A DNA stretch of 64,000 bases, from the NCBI GenBank assembly GCA_000149265.1, contig CH003212.1:14783-78782 (forward strand), in the 5' to 3' direction. Each line of letters opens with the position of its first letter. Within the stretch, counting starts at the first letter, position 1. The notes under the pieces were generated by a model. That model did no database searches, had not been told where the DNA came from, and worked only from the letters and a program-made list of their open reading frames with translations. This DNA is from Ciona savignyi. Lineage: Eukaryota; Chordata; Ascidiacea; Phlebobranchia; Cionidae. The position numbers were made by a program, and so were the translations under genes. Positions 1 through 14,679 of this stretch are shown piece after piece.

Positions 1-2191
1 AATCATGATTGTGACAAGCATGCTATTTCGCCTGACATATTCCAGGAGTTAAAGAGCTAGCACATAGTTCCTATATATTGTACAAATTATAGTTTTCCAT
101 GTCAATCAAGAAAACTACATTCAAATTGTTTCAGCTATGTTTATTTTCAAGTTGCAGTTGTAGGTAAAATTTAAAGTCTATTTATAAATGATATGCAAAC
201 AATGGTCTGAATTGCGAACTAGTGATGATTAGAATTTCGATTTTTTTAAAACATGCAGCCAAAAGCTTGCCTTGTGAAACAAGCCGTTATTGTAAAGTTT
301 CAATTCTTTGAAGGCAGAAATGATACTTAACCAAAAGTCTTAATCTGAACCACTTTTAATTTAAAAATTACGACCATTTGTTATTCATTATTTGACCAAA
401 TGTAAAAACAAACAATTTTTAAATCTTGTATTCTGATTTCCGCAATTTCTTACTGGTATTTACACAACAAACTCACTGCCCAAGTACATTTCCGAAAATG
501 TGGCACTAGTACATGTAAAACCCCATTGTGTTAAAAGTACCATACTAATACATCAAACTTCACAAATATACCTGAATACCATTTTATAAATATGAATTTA
601 GTTAAGATGGGCATAGATTTAATTGGGCAGTCATATGGGTTGATGTAATTAATAGCCGGCCCTATTTATAATAAAGAAATATTGGTTTATTCTCTGTTAT
701 TATTATGGTAAGCTAATTGCATTTACATAAGTCATCAAAAAGATGGATTTATCTGCTTTTACCCAGGTGTTTTATAGCCAATCAATCCTTACATGCATGC
801 TGAGGCCAATTGCTTGGGAAAGGTCAATTATTCTTAGTAGTACTGGGTCCAAATTTGCTCTTGAAAAGTACCAGTAATCTTAACCACCCGGCTTTTCATT
901 TTTTACAGCTTTATATACATGAAAATATTAAATGGATTTTTTTCCACTTAAACAAAAAATTAAAAATAATTGTTAATAAAAATACTTTTAGATGACAAAA
1001 CGAAAATGTGATCTCCATCCCTTTTTTATTCCTTTATTCGCTTAAACAGGTGGAGGCCCAATAGTTGAAAATATTAGATCTAAATATAATTCTTTGCTTT
1101 AAAGGCTGGGATTACAGTTTAGTCTTTAGTGAATAAGGTTATACTGGAAAAAAATTGGTCAATTCCACAATATTCTGATTATGTAGTTTAAATCTGGTGC
1201 TTGTTTAGTATAAGTACCGGTATCCAGTTTTATGTTAAGTTGAGCAATGTCTAAATTATTTCATTGATCTGTAATAGTAGGTGGGTCAGAGTTTCCTCTG
1301 TAGTTATTTATGGAATTTGATAAAAGATCAAATCGAGAACAAAGAGACAAGGATTTAAGCTGTTGAGTGCAATAGTTCCGATCAGTACTTTAATTATAGA
1401 AATAAAAAATTGTTTTATTTATAATTTTTTATTATACTTTCTTCCTGTAATTAAAAAATTTGTGGTTATAATGTGAAATGTCTGTTCAAACTTGTCCCAC
1501 ATGGTAAAATTAATTGCTGCTGTTCACTTTACACACATTTATATAAGAATGGTATTGTTATTAAATACCTTGTGGGCGTTTAACCGTTACCTTAAACACT
1601 CCTTCAGTTGCAATGACTATTTTTGCAGTCCTAGTAATAATGATGTTTCATAAAGGACTTAATACGAAACTATTTAAAGGACCCTAATATATATTTAAAT
1701 TATATTATTTGTAGGCTTCAGCAAACTCATTATTACCAGTGATGTGTTTGTGAAAATTTAGAAGTGGATGCTTTAAAAAAATATATGAGTGTTTATCTAA
1801 TAATAATTACAAATAGTTTTTGCCTTGGGGCGTTGTGTTTACTTGTAAGATCATTCTGTCTAACGTGGCCATGTTTTAATTATAATGACTAGTTTAAAAC
1901 TGTTGTCGGTTATGTACTCCAATACCTGCTCCAAGTTTAACTTAAATGTAGTTAAAAACTATTATTATTTACCATAAAATAGAATGGTAAATCTCTGTTA
2001 TTGTGATTAAATAAATTGGTAAACATTCCACTCTTATAAATATTCAATCGGTAATGACGTCACTAATGAGTTATACAGGCACACAGCTTACTGCGATTCA
2101 ACCACGCACAATGTATAAACTCGTAATGATGATCCAATCAGCATCATGCCAGTGTGTAATGTAAAGCATTATGTTAATATCTCTTTACCAG
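1..2191. other. Upstream/intronic sequence of GRB2, no exon found
   Basis: AT-rich sequence that ends at the splice acceptor of the first recognisable GRB2 exon (AG at 2190-2191). The exon for the first roughly 26 residues of the N-terminal SH3 domain should lie upstream, but I could not find it here, so this is probably intron whose first exon lies outside the window. No RNA gene or repeat was recognised. Confidence 0.5.
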
Positions 2192-4975
<2,784 letters not shown>

Positions 4976-5998
4976 AATGGCGCAATAATGAACTGGCCCA
5001 CAGCATACAGTTAACCATACCAGCAACAAACTCTCAAACTGTTACAATTTATCTGGCTCTTAATATGAAACTAAATTTTGCGTAAAGGTTATTTTAAAAA
5101 CTTAATTTGGTGTTATTAGTATAAATTGATCATTTATCAAAAGAAAATATTTTGCCAATTTCACACACTAATCAACATAAATGTATACAGAACTTGACTA
5201 AACTATTGATTATTTACAACCTTTCATCATAACTAACATTTGAACATATTGAAATAATATTCAAACATATGTAAAAAGACAAAATAACTAAGCAATTGGA
5301 TGTTTGTAGACATAGGAATTGCCAAGGGTGTGATTTCTTAATTTTGTAATTTGGATCATGAAATTATTTTCATTTTGTACATTAGCTCTCTTGCAAAATC
5401 TTTGCTTTTAATCGAATGTTTCTTCTTTGTAATTTAATCGAAATGATGTGACCCGTGATTTTATTGTCAATATCCGCTTCCCTAACCGTCGGGTTGTTTA
5501 AGCTTAATAATCTGAGTTTGTCCCTATGGATATGCAAGCAATGGTAATGGAAACGCTGGATTGTATCATAGAATCTGCTTTGAACCACAATTTCTAATAT
5601 TTTCATGATACTTTCGTTACACGGTTTAGGTTTATGCAGTTTTGTACATAGTTCGCCGGTGTGTGCACTTTAACTGTTCAGTTATCCTTCGTGCACTAAC
5701 CTTAATAAAAAATCTCGTCCGTTGGTGAATTGTTTTGTTTGTCTTACCTTCGCGTTCTGGGAGAAACGACGTAAACTCTGCTTCCGAGAACCGGACGTTC
5801 GGGCGACTGACTGACTGTGAGGTTTGTTTGTTTAGCCGAAATTATTGGCCTTAACTTCCCTTAAGAATTGTTTTCACAAACACGGTGCATTAAGGACAGT
5901 TTTTTATATGGCGTTTTAAAATTATAACGTCAAAAAATTGGTATTAAAAGTATAATTCAGTACTTTTAGTATTTTTACAAAAATTTAAAAAGTAACTT
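4976..5998. other. GRB2 3' UTR and GRB2-tRNA spacer
   Basis: Follows the GRB2 stop. AATAAA at about 5704-5709 is the most likely poly(A) signal on the + strand. The remainder to 5998 is AT-rich spacer. A 74-codon ORF on the minus strand (5382-5606) has no recognisable content and looks like chance. Confidence 0.55.
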
Positions 5999-6071
5999 TG
6001 TTTCCGCCCGGGCTCGAACCGGGGACCTTTCGCGTGTTAGGCGAACGTGATAACCACTACACTACGGAAAC
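5999..6071 (-). tRNA. tRNA-Val (anticodon AAC)
   Basis: The minus strand reads GTTTCCGTAGTGTAGTGGTT at the 5' end and closes with a CGGAAAC acceptor strand plus discriminator A, giving a 73-nt cloverleaf. The anticodon loop is CCTAACA-type with anticodon AAC between TTCGC and GCGAA stems. The T arm has a CCCGG stem and a TTCGAGC loop. The internal A box (TAGTGTAGTGG) and B box (GGTTCGAGCC) of the polymerase III promoter are intact. No intron. The sequence closely resembles the conserved animal tRNA-Val(AAC). Confidence 0.96.
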
Positions 6072-7319
6072 CGATGTCAAATCGTCGCACATTTGCAGTC
6101 TAGTAGTTCGATTGTACGCACGATAATTTATATTTGCAGCATTTTCTAAAATGATATTAGTATCTTAGTTTAGTTTGGTTGTATTTGCTTCTTTAATAAT
6201 CAACAATTAAATGGACATGCTTCAAACGTATAGAAAAGAAAAAAACAACAGTTGTTAAAGTAGCCTACGTCCGTGAACCTAAAGACCTACACCAAAACAA
6301 TCGTTTTTAAACAATTATCAAACAAAAAATACGCCCTCATTTTGTTGAATTTGGTTAAGGTATCTATTTTAAAATCCTATTAAGAAAACAGAGCATGCGG
6401 ATTTGAAGTCTCAGAGAGTCTCCATTGATTTGAAGTCTCAGAGAGTCTCCATTGAAGTCTCAGAGAGCGGATGTGCGTATTTTTAAAATATCCAAGCGCG
6501 TTTGTTTCTGCATTTTTTAAAGAACGCTAGGCAGTAGTAGGTTCTGTCATTGGATAAGCATAAGACACTTAACAGCTATTTCCCGAACGCATTTTGTGGG
6601 ATTTTTTTACAACCACTTGTTATTTGAACCAATATTTCAACAAGAGAACAGCACAACCAATCGTGATCACACGACATAAACCAAAATGCGCTGTTTTATT
6701 GCATTCGACCCCAAGTTCGGTATAAATAACCGTATTTTGTTTTAATTCACTTTGTACTCACCACCCAACTCTTGTATATACCTGCCGCTAGCACCGAAGC
6801 TCTTATATAAAACGACTTCTAGGCATTCCTTTGGCGGACAAAAAAAGTCAATCCTTAATTACTCTCGATTTATTATCTCCTACGTATGATTTTGATTAAT
6901 CATTTGAAGTATATATATATATATATGTTTAATCACGTTTTATTAAAAATGTAGAACGTTTTTTATTCCGTTTTTTTATTTTTAATGTTCTTTTTATTAT
7001 TTTTTTGTCATTTCCATCTCAAGAGCTAACGCTTCTGACATAATAAACTGATTATGATACAGAACCGACCTAGTTTGTGGTTAAAGAGGCATTTTACAAA
7101 ATATTCCCTTTATTAATGTAAACGGGCATTATGAAAAGGAGTGTCACTCAAAATTCTACTATTAATCCATAATTTTTTAAAATATGGAAACAAAATTATA
7201 CAGACCAACAACTAATGCGGCGATCTACATCGCGTTAAAACTATGACAGTCCCCGGAAAATATATTTAACGGCAGTTTTGAGTTAATCGTTCATAACCCC
7301 TGGTTGATGGTATGGACGG
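6072..7319. other. Spacer between tRNA-Val and the Reeler-TSP1-ShK gene
   Basis: No gene seen. It holds a short tandem repeat (6400-6467), a TA microsatellite near 6910-6925, and on the minus strand an AATAAA (complement of 7109-7114) about 200 nt past the stop of the next gene, so the last part is probably that gene's 3' UTR. Confidence 0.5.
6400..6467. repeat. Tandem repeat, 27-bp unit, about 2.5 copies
   Basis: The unit starting GATTTGAAGTCTCAGAGAG occupies 6400-6426 and 6427-6453 without a mismatch. A truncated third copy (GAAGTCTCAGAGAG) covers 6454-6467. Such a perfect array points to recent slippage. No function is implied. Confidence 0.85.
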
Positions 7320-10300
7320 TTAACAGATGCGGCAGCTAGCAGGACATCTTTCTCTGACAACCTTTCTCCAAGAACTTCGCTCCGAAGTGCATAGCCTTTG
7401 TCTCGACCAAAAGAAACAACTGATCTTGTACGATTGGTTGTCCATACATCCTGTGATAGAAAACAAGGTAATGCAGACAAAATTCATTTGACAGGACACT
7501 TAACATGTCTGTGTTTGATTTGTTTTTTTTTAATCATTTTCTTGAACTGCCTATATATTTTACTCTAACTTTGAAGTAATGTTGAAATTTAAAGTTTCCT
7601 GTAGAGAATGGGATTAATTTGCCAATGTTTATAGTTTAATATATTTTTTTCCTATGACCTGGGTATCCGGGTATTTAAATACAAACTATACGATGCCGTT
7701 AATTCTGTCCTAAAATCATGACAGGGGTTGAAACTTGTTAAAAATATAGTCCAGATGTGTATAATCTAGTTTGTACTACATAACCCCCGGCAACGTCCCA
7801 ACATATACACCAAATTCTTAGTAATGCGTCCATTTTCCTTTTTTCGGGATATCGTAAATGATGAAAAGTAATAGGCTAGACCTACATAAAAAAAACAATT
7901 TACTGCGGGAATCGCCCAAAAATGTGAAATCTAAACACCATGGTATAATACATTGTATAAAATATGTATTTATATATATATACATAAATATAATAAGACC
8001 TACGCACTCGAAACTCTTGGTGTGCAAGCTCCACATGACACGGCACAATTTCTTTGCATCCAGAGGCCGAAATTCCCGCGGCATTGATTTGTCCTAGCCC
8101 AGTGTCCGCATTTCACAAAACGGTTCAAACACGGCACGACTATAAATATCAGTGTTAGTACCAACTCTATAATTATGTTTAATTCATGTTCTATTGGTGC
8201 TAGTTTTATGGTTGCTCAGACTTCTAGTCTACAATATCAGCGGGCTTTAAAAGTGACGTCGGGATGTCATACTAGAATAAATGCTAATCCACGGCGAATT
8301 ACAAGAGCTGCAAACAAGCTCTGTGAATTTGCTGTATATTGTTTACTTAGGTATAAGTCTGAAAAATTTATATAATTACAATATTAATTATATAAATTGT
8401 CTTCCTGGACATTTCAATGATATTGCGCTGTTACATTTATCTTCGGAAAATTACCTTGCTGAGTACCCGGGCAAGTACGGACTTGGCAAGATCTTGTTTC
8501 GACGGTGACACCGTTACATCCTTGCTCCAGCTCGCAAGTTCTCCGTCTCTCTTGAACCCCTTCTCCACAAGTGACACTGCATTGTCCGAATTCACTCCAT
8601 GTTGTGAACCCTGTCGATTGTGGGTTTCAATTGTATTTTTCTGTTACATTTAGACAGAGATAAAAAACATAGGACAATAGTCTCTAAAAAAATTAAAATG
8701 TTAAACATTAACTCAGTATTATAATTAGAATATAAGAAAATTATAACAATGGCTGTATTGTCAAGTATGTCTTATAGGAATCCAAGTAACAAAAACACAT
8801 TTATGGAATAATAAGAAGCCCTAATGTGTGCTCTCTAAAATGGCGTTATTAAAATAGTTATAGGTTGCATTGCATTAACAGATTCTGGATACGAGTAACA
8901 GTATCGAAAAGGGCCTTCCCCCAACATAGACCTGTGGTTTCTATTAAAATGAAATTGGCCACTTTAACACCTATAAGCTCACTTTAATATAAAACGTTGT
9001 TTATTAGATTATTGATGTTTGCATAAAGAAACAGAAAACCTGCAGTTGCTGTTGCAACCATTTTCCCTAGATCACTATGATAATAGTATAACTCGATCAA
9101 ATGCCCCAGAGACTTTTTTTTTAAATAAATATACATTTATGTCAAATATCGCATAAACACCGCGCATTTTATTCCTCTATATAAAGAGTGCAGACATGTA
9201 TTGTGGTAAAAATACCGTTGGTTGGTACAGCAGTACTTGTGGGCGCTACATTCGTTCTTCTGCATGGTGTTCTGGTGTAAGACCAACGGGCGTCTGTCAG
9301 ATCTCGTAAAACGTAAATGCTAAAAGTAAAACCAGCATAAATATCCGACTCAATGTATGAACCATAATACATCAAAAATAAAATCTTACAAGAAATTTAT
9401 CCCATTTTGGCATACTCCCTGCCAGGTATATGTCACTTGTGCTTTTTTTGCGACGTCTTCGTCACTCGTTATCGCCGAACCATTTCCTTCGCATGCGATG
9501 CGACTGTGCCCTGACGGAAGGTTCACTGATAACCAGTTGCCAACAAGTGGCGCTAAAGAGTCAGAACCAAACCTCGCTTCGACGAAAACTTTGTTGAAGA
9601 GATTGCCAACCACTTGCACTGCAAGTTAAACGCAAAATAAAGTATATATTTGCTTAACAAACTATGTGGTTGTAAAGTGTAAATTGGACGAATACCTGCG
9701 TAATAACCCCGGAATAACTGTAAAATTAATAAACACTAGGTGTATAATTACGCGGTTAAACGTTTAGAGCAAAGTAAAATGCATCTTGTCAAAATAAACA
9801 AATTCTGTTTTTATATACCTGCTCTAGGCCAAACGTAGAAGACCGAGCTTTATTTCCCAAACTTTTCTAAAGCGAAAGTTATAGCTTCTATAATATGTAA
9901 CTCCAGCTTTTATAAAGTTGTAATAACGTAATGTGCGTTACACAGTAAGATATAATGTATCACTTATATTTATCACGTTTTTGTAGTACGTAGCAATTAG
10001 CCAAAAGCCACCTATGTGAACTTACCATTTACATCAAAAACGTTTTATTTTTAATTATTATAAGCATTCCTGTGCGCATAAGTCACACGCACAACAGGCC
10101 GCTAACCATAGGCAAATAATATTAAAAGTATATTTAGGTATATCATGTACGTTTCTATCCCGCTAAGGTCTGACATGCTAAGAGAAACATTTAAACTTTT
10201 GTAAGTCGGAATTAAAGTATATTCATAGTGACATTTTTTATTTATTTAAATTTAGCTAATCAAATGAAGTCAAGTTTACCTTGTTGTGAACTTCCGTCCC

Positions 10301-10493
10301 TTGCTGGAAAGAGTCGAACAGAAAAAGGAAGTTGCAAAGTTGAAGAGGTGGCCTGTGTTGCAAAATATCTCGGATTCGTCCCCATAGGACGACATTGATT
10401 AATATCTGAAACGCTTGAACCATCGGCTACAATGGCAGAGAATGTCATTGCTATCACCGTTAGCCAAGTATAAAGACATAAGTTTACATCCAT
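7320..10493 (-). CDS. Secreted Reeler + TSP1 + ShK-domain protein
   Basis: Five exons on the minus strand join in phase: 10280-10493, 9390-9618, 9216-9319, 8455-8610, 7320-7450, giving 277 residues. The ATG at 10491-10493 opens a signal peptide (hydrophobic LTVIAMTFSAIVA, cleavage near residue 23-25). Residues about 30-170 resemble a Reeler domain: VFVEARFGSD, an IACEGNGSAITSDE stretch, AQVTYTWQ and a closing cysteine in YTRTPC. Residues 184-230 are a thrombospondin type-1 repeat (TTWSEFGQCSVTCGEG; cysteines 193, 197, 208, 214, 224, 229). Residues 236-277 form a ShK-type domain with cysteines 236, 246, 255, 270, 274, 277, ending CPASCRIC then TAA. Reeler plus TSP1 recalls F-spondin, but there is no spondin-N domain and only one TSP1 repeat. 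It is probably an extracellular matrix or defence protein; ligand and role are unknown. A minus-strand AATAAA lies about 200 nt past the stop. Confidence 0.82.
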
Positions 10494-12491
10494 TAAGACT
10501 GCTTGGTGAATCTTCTATATAAAGCGGAAATAAAATTCGTATTAGTTTCCCGAAATACACCTATACATGGACTTGTTCTCCTTGACTCTTTATTACGATT
10601 AAATAAACTTACACAAAAGACAGGCTTTTTATTCGTTCCAAAAATCAAACGCTTACAACAGGTTTGGTTAAGCACACCTGAAACCAATCATTATTCTGTA
10701 GGCGCAATTTTCTTAGAAATCATAATTTGACCGGCCTAGCCTATAGGCGTAACATGATGAAGTATGACTCGCCTAGCACTGCGAAATGTCTATAATTTAA
10801 GTGATTTTTCCACAGAGTTTCACAAAACTATACAGAGAAAGTCCTTTTAACGTTATGTAATATATTAATATACATAGCTAACTCGAAATTCTCCGCCACA
10901 CATGTAAGGTCTGTGGGTTTCCACCTACATTATAAACAAATTTAACTAAATCTTGTTGAACGATTTGCTTTATCACTGTTATTCTAGTGGATTATGGTCA
11001 TCACATTTTAACGTTGTAAACAAAACTCAATAAACTTTCTTTAATAAATTAAACTAGTGATCAATAATCGCAACAGACAACCGAATACATTACTCAAGAT
11101 TGCAGACTATGTAACATGAACAGCTTATCCTGTACACATCCCTGCAATTTAGTTTCGCCTGCGTATCACGCATGGCACTTACGTAACCTCAGTCGTCGCT
11201 ATAGTGGAAAATAGGTCAGTGCACCTTACCGGATCTTAAAAAACATTAACGATAACCTATACAAAACTTAATGGGCTAGGTTGCATTATTAAAGGGAACT
11301 ATAATCAAATTCGCGGTCCCTCAGATTAAAACCCGCAAAATCCGTTCCACAGCGATTAGGCAATAAATGCCTGGTTCAGCGTGAATCGAATGTGATAATC
11401 AGCAGGTGGCGATCCGTTTGACGGGCTCAACTTGCCACCGGCGAAAATTGGCGTAGTTCCATTGGAAAATTTTGATTTATCATGCTTTTATCACCACCCG
11501 ATCTACAACAATATTAAAATATACAGGCCTCAATCAAAAATGTGTCCCAGTTTATTTTAAGATAAAGTCAAATTATACCCCTAGGCGATCCCTTTAGTTT
11601 TATAGCCCTTGTAGTATAATTGCAAAACCACTTAGTAAAACTGCTTATTGGGCAAAGTGTGATGCCTATTTATAGAGAAAATGTGATTAATCCGAATTGG
11701 CAGAAATGGTCCTATTAAAAGAGGTGTGGTGCCGAAAAAGGAAACATTTATATCTTGTTGTATAACGTTGATTCCTGAGTGTATTAAAACAAATAAAAAG
11801 TGTTACTTATTTGTGGCACTCCTTAATTCTGGTATTATCATTATTGTTGCATTTTTCATGGTGCATCGTCATCCTACGTAATTGTTGCACCTGTTTGTTC
11901 GTTGGTCAGATGAGTCAGCGGTCTGCAGACAAGCCATATCTAGTCGGTTGTGTTCCATGGTTACCCTGCAGACATTCTCTACACCCAGTGAATTAATGTG
12001 ATGAACTATAACAATAGCAACGTCTCAATTATTTACATCACACTGCAATGGGTCAAGTAACCCGGTGGTGGACACGAGGTAATCGGACGATTGCCCGTGT
12101 GATAACGCCACTTGTGTTTTCCATTCACGGGGATAAAAACATGAATGTTCAATTCTGAAATGTCCGGTGGTCCTGGTCCAATAGTTACTCGACCATTTCG
12201 TATGCCAATTGGTATATATAAATGCACTTTGAGAACCATCATAGTTTTGCAACTGGGATCGGTATAAATTAAATATCCCATCCGATCCTATGTTATGGGC
12301 CATGTGACCGCACTTCAGTTTTTATAACATGTTTATTGGGAGCGTACTTTTTACCGTTTTACATATAGGTCGATTTGCAGAACGTATAGACGGAAGTAAA
12401 ATGATTTTATTGTTATATATTGTATATGTTGACCAATAAAACGTTGTCTCTTAGTGACTTGGTGATTTAAATATTAAGACTTTGATTTCCT
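10494..12491. other. Intergenic: 5' side of the Reeler gene and 3' side of the next gene
   Basis: No supported gene. The left part must hold the promoter of the Reeler-TSP1-ShK gene (minus strand). A SINE copy lies at about 11895-12150. On the minus strand an AATAAA (complement of 12406-12411) is the likely poly(A) signal of the gene ending at 12492. Long ORFs at 12025-12303 run through the SINE and are not genes. Confidence 0.5.
11895..12150 (+). repeat. tRNA-headed SINE copy, degraded head
   Basis: Shows the family landmarks in order: CTAGTCGGTTGTGT, a damaged proline-like block, CACTGCAATGG, GGTAATCGGACGATTGCCCG, GTGTGATAACGCC and TTCCATTCACGGGGATAAA. The tRNA-like head is heavily mutated. 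Boundaries are approximate. Confidence 0.7.
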
Positions 12492-14402
12492 TCAATTTAA
12501 ACTTTCCACAGACGAGATGGAAGATGAACTATCAGGTCGTTTCGAATCGATACTGACGTTCGGGAAAACTATCGGTGGCTTTTCTGCCAATTTAACCGCT
12601 GGTGAAGTCTCTTCATCCTCGGAATCGGACAAGTTGTTGGGCGAGGATTTGTGGGAAGCAGATTCCTTGAAATTATAGAGCAAGTTACATTTACAACGTT
12701 TTGAAGATTTTGTCGTTTGACATTTTAGTGCAATTTAACATCTGTATAAGACTAGGATAACTAAATACATACACCAAATGATCTTTTTTATGTACAGATC
12801 TACAAATATTTGTAGTCAATGGGTTTACAAAATGGACTTTCTCGTATATATTAACACAGGCTAGTTTTTAACAGTTCGAAGATTAACGAGATATCTGTAA
12901 AGGTATGGAAAGCGTAATGACAGGAAAATATCCAGTTCAGAAAATACACACTTTGGATTAATACAATTACTGGTAATAAGATAGAAATACATATATACCT
13001 TTTTTGACATTCTTGATTCCTTTTTAGTAGTTATTGGGGCCAGTGTATTTTTACTAGGCACCGACTTGATTTTAGACTCTCTGCCACCATGTAGTGGTGG
13101 TAGTTTTCTTGGTTTTCGTAGCGGATTGTGTATCTTCCACTTTTGGAGATAACAATTATCAGAAAGAATTCGTTACCTAGATTGTCTGAACAAAACATAG
13201 TAGCCAACATACCCACGGATCTTCCCAGAGAACTTCATTAAGTTTGGTTTCTCCTGGTATGCGGTGCCGATCCCAACATTCTTTGTAATCTTTGTACAAC
13301 TTTAGCGTGTCCATGTGGTCGCCACACGTTCGGATTTCTGCACACAAATCATCGATCAATTAAATTTGCATCGTAGTGGTGTTTTTTTTTAAATTAGTTA
13401 AGAATGCATGGAATGGGGAAAGCAAGTTTCTTTATTTTGTTGCCCAACTAACAATGTTCTGGATAAGTGTGTCGAACGTACATTTGTTTATTTGTCGGTT
13501 ATTCGGACCACTAAAAATGAATAGAATTTTTATTGTGATTGTGGGATTAAGACGAATTGTACTTACTGTAGTAATATGCCCAACCGCCAGCTGTAGCCAT
13601 GTTCTTTAATATCCACTATAAATCCGATTGTCAGTTTAACAAAAAAAAACGATTTTCTTTGGTTACAAGTAACTAAAAATAAAAAAAATTGCAGTGTGTT
13701 ACAATATAATACTTTTCTCTAGCTTTTTTCAATATAATATCTAGATTATAATATACTAGATTATAATATTTCTTAACAATAATTTTACTGGATTCAATCT
13801 TTGTCTGAAGCAAACGACTTCGATTTCAATCAAGCTTTTATGCGGTCTTAATTGCTGCATCTTGAAAGCATACCTTGTACGACAATAATCGAACTAAAGC
13901 GATATAATTTAAACCGGATTCTCTTCAAAAACATCTGCATAACCACCTGGTAACCATATACATACTGGAACACGATTTTACGATAGGAGTATTCAACAAT
14001 TTTTTCTTTTGGTATGAAACCATGTTTGGCTGGCTCACGAAGGCGTAAGTCACGACGAAACTTACTATCAACACATCTTAATTGAAACCACGACGTACAA
14101 ACCGCTGTTCGGGCAGGTTGCTCGACATAAGAGACAAACAAATACCCATATACGTTGCCAAGACAATCTTGTAAACGACTTGATAACACAGCAGTGCAAA
14201 TACACGACAACTTTCTGAATTCTGAATCAAACGTTCTATATTTACGCAGGTTGCTGGAGTACTTAGTTTTTAATATAAAATTGGATCTGCCACTATCTCC
14301 GCTGATGTTTGCGAACGTGTCTCTTAAATTAATTCGGTTTGTGTCACTATTTTCATGTGGGTTGTAAATGAACAAGGACAGCGCGGGGGCTGTGCGCAAC
14401 AT
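12492..14402 (-). CDS. Unrecognised protein, 258 residues, four exons
   Basis: I do not recognise this family. The best model joins 14066-14402, 13213-13337, 12999-13139 and 12492-12665, all in phase. It uses a strong A|GTAAGT donor at 14066 and ends at TGA 12492-12494. The ATG at 14400-14402 begins MLRTAPALSLFIYNPHENSD. The first 112 residues look globular and Cys-containing (LSCICTAVLSSRLQDCLGNV, AVCTSWFQLRCVD). Exon 2 is charged and aromatic (LYKDYKECWDRHRIPGE, VLWEDPW). Exon 3 is basic and proline-rich (NPLRKPRKLPPLHGG). Exon 4 is Ser/Asp/Glu-rich and ends SSSISSVESLN, as in a disordered tail. No signal peptide or membrane span is clear. The open frame runs past the exon 1 donor to 13848, so an alternative, longer exon 1 is possible. 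A minus-strand AATAAA at 12406-12411 follows the stop by about 80 nt. Confidence 0.62.
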
Positions 14403-14591
14403 CAGAAATTGTTGTTTATCGTGTTAACTGTATTGCGTCATCGATTGTATTAGGTGGAACACCTACGGCGACAGAGCAGTGACTGACCATTCATTATTTT
14501 AAAATCCTGTTTACCATTTGTGCTCGTAAGTTATTGATTTTCGTCTTTACATTACTTAATTCTTCGTATTAGCGATTGCAAAAAAACAAAA

Positions 14592-14679
14592 ACAATTTGC
14601 ACATTACTATGGTTATAAACCAAATACAAAAAGTACAAAAACAAAACAATTTGCACAATACTATGGTTATAAACCAAAT
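14592..14679. repeat. Direct duplication, 34-bp unit
   Basis: Two near-identical 34-bp copies beginning ACAATTTGCACA and ending ATAAACCAAAT lie at 14592-14625 and 14646-14679, differing mainly at one base. They are separated by an A-rich 20-bp spacer. Confidence 0.8.

Noticed and set aside
1..60. Open frame ending at TAG 58-60, like the end of an upstream gene
   Set aside because: Twenty open codons are expected by chance in more than a third of frames, and no family or poly(A) signal supports it.
810..995. Plus-strand ORF of 61 codons near the window start
   Set aside because: It starts at a non-ATG codon, its product is low-complexity Asn/Lys/Phe, and no splice or family signal supports it.
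12025..12303. Two overlapping minus-strand ORFs of 82-92 codons
   Set aside because: They run through a degraded SINE copy; the frames are only open by chance.
13848..14065. Continuation of the unknown gene's first exon to a 184-codon ORF
   Set aside because: Splicing at the strong GTAAGT after 14066 gives the phase needed by the next exon, while the longer version has no donor of matching phase with a good consensus. Kept as a possibility in the gene entry.
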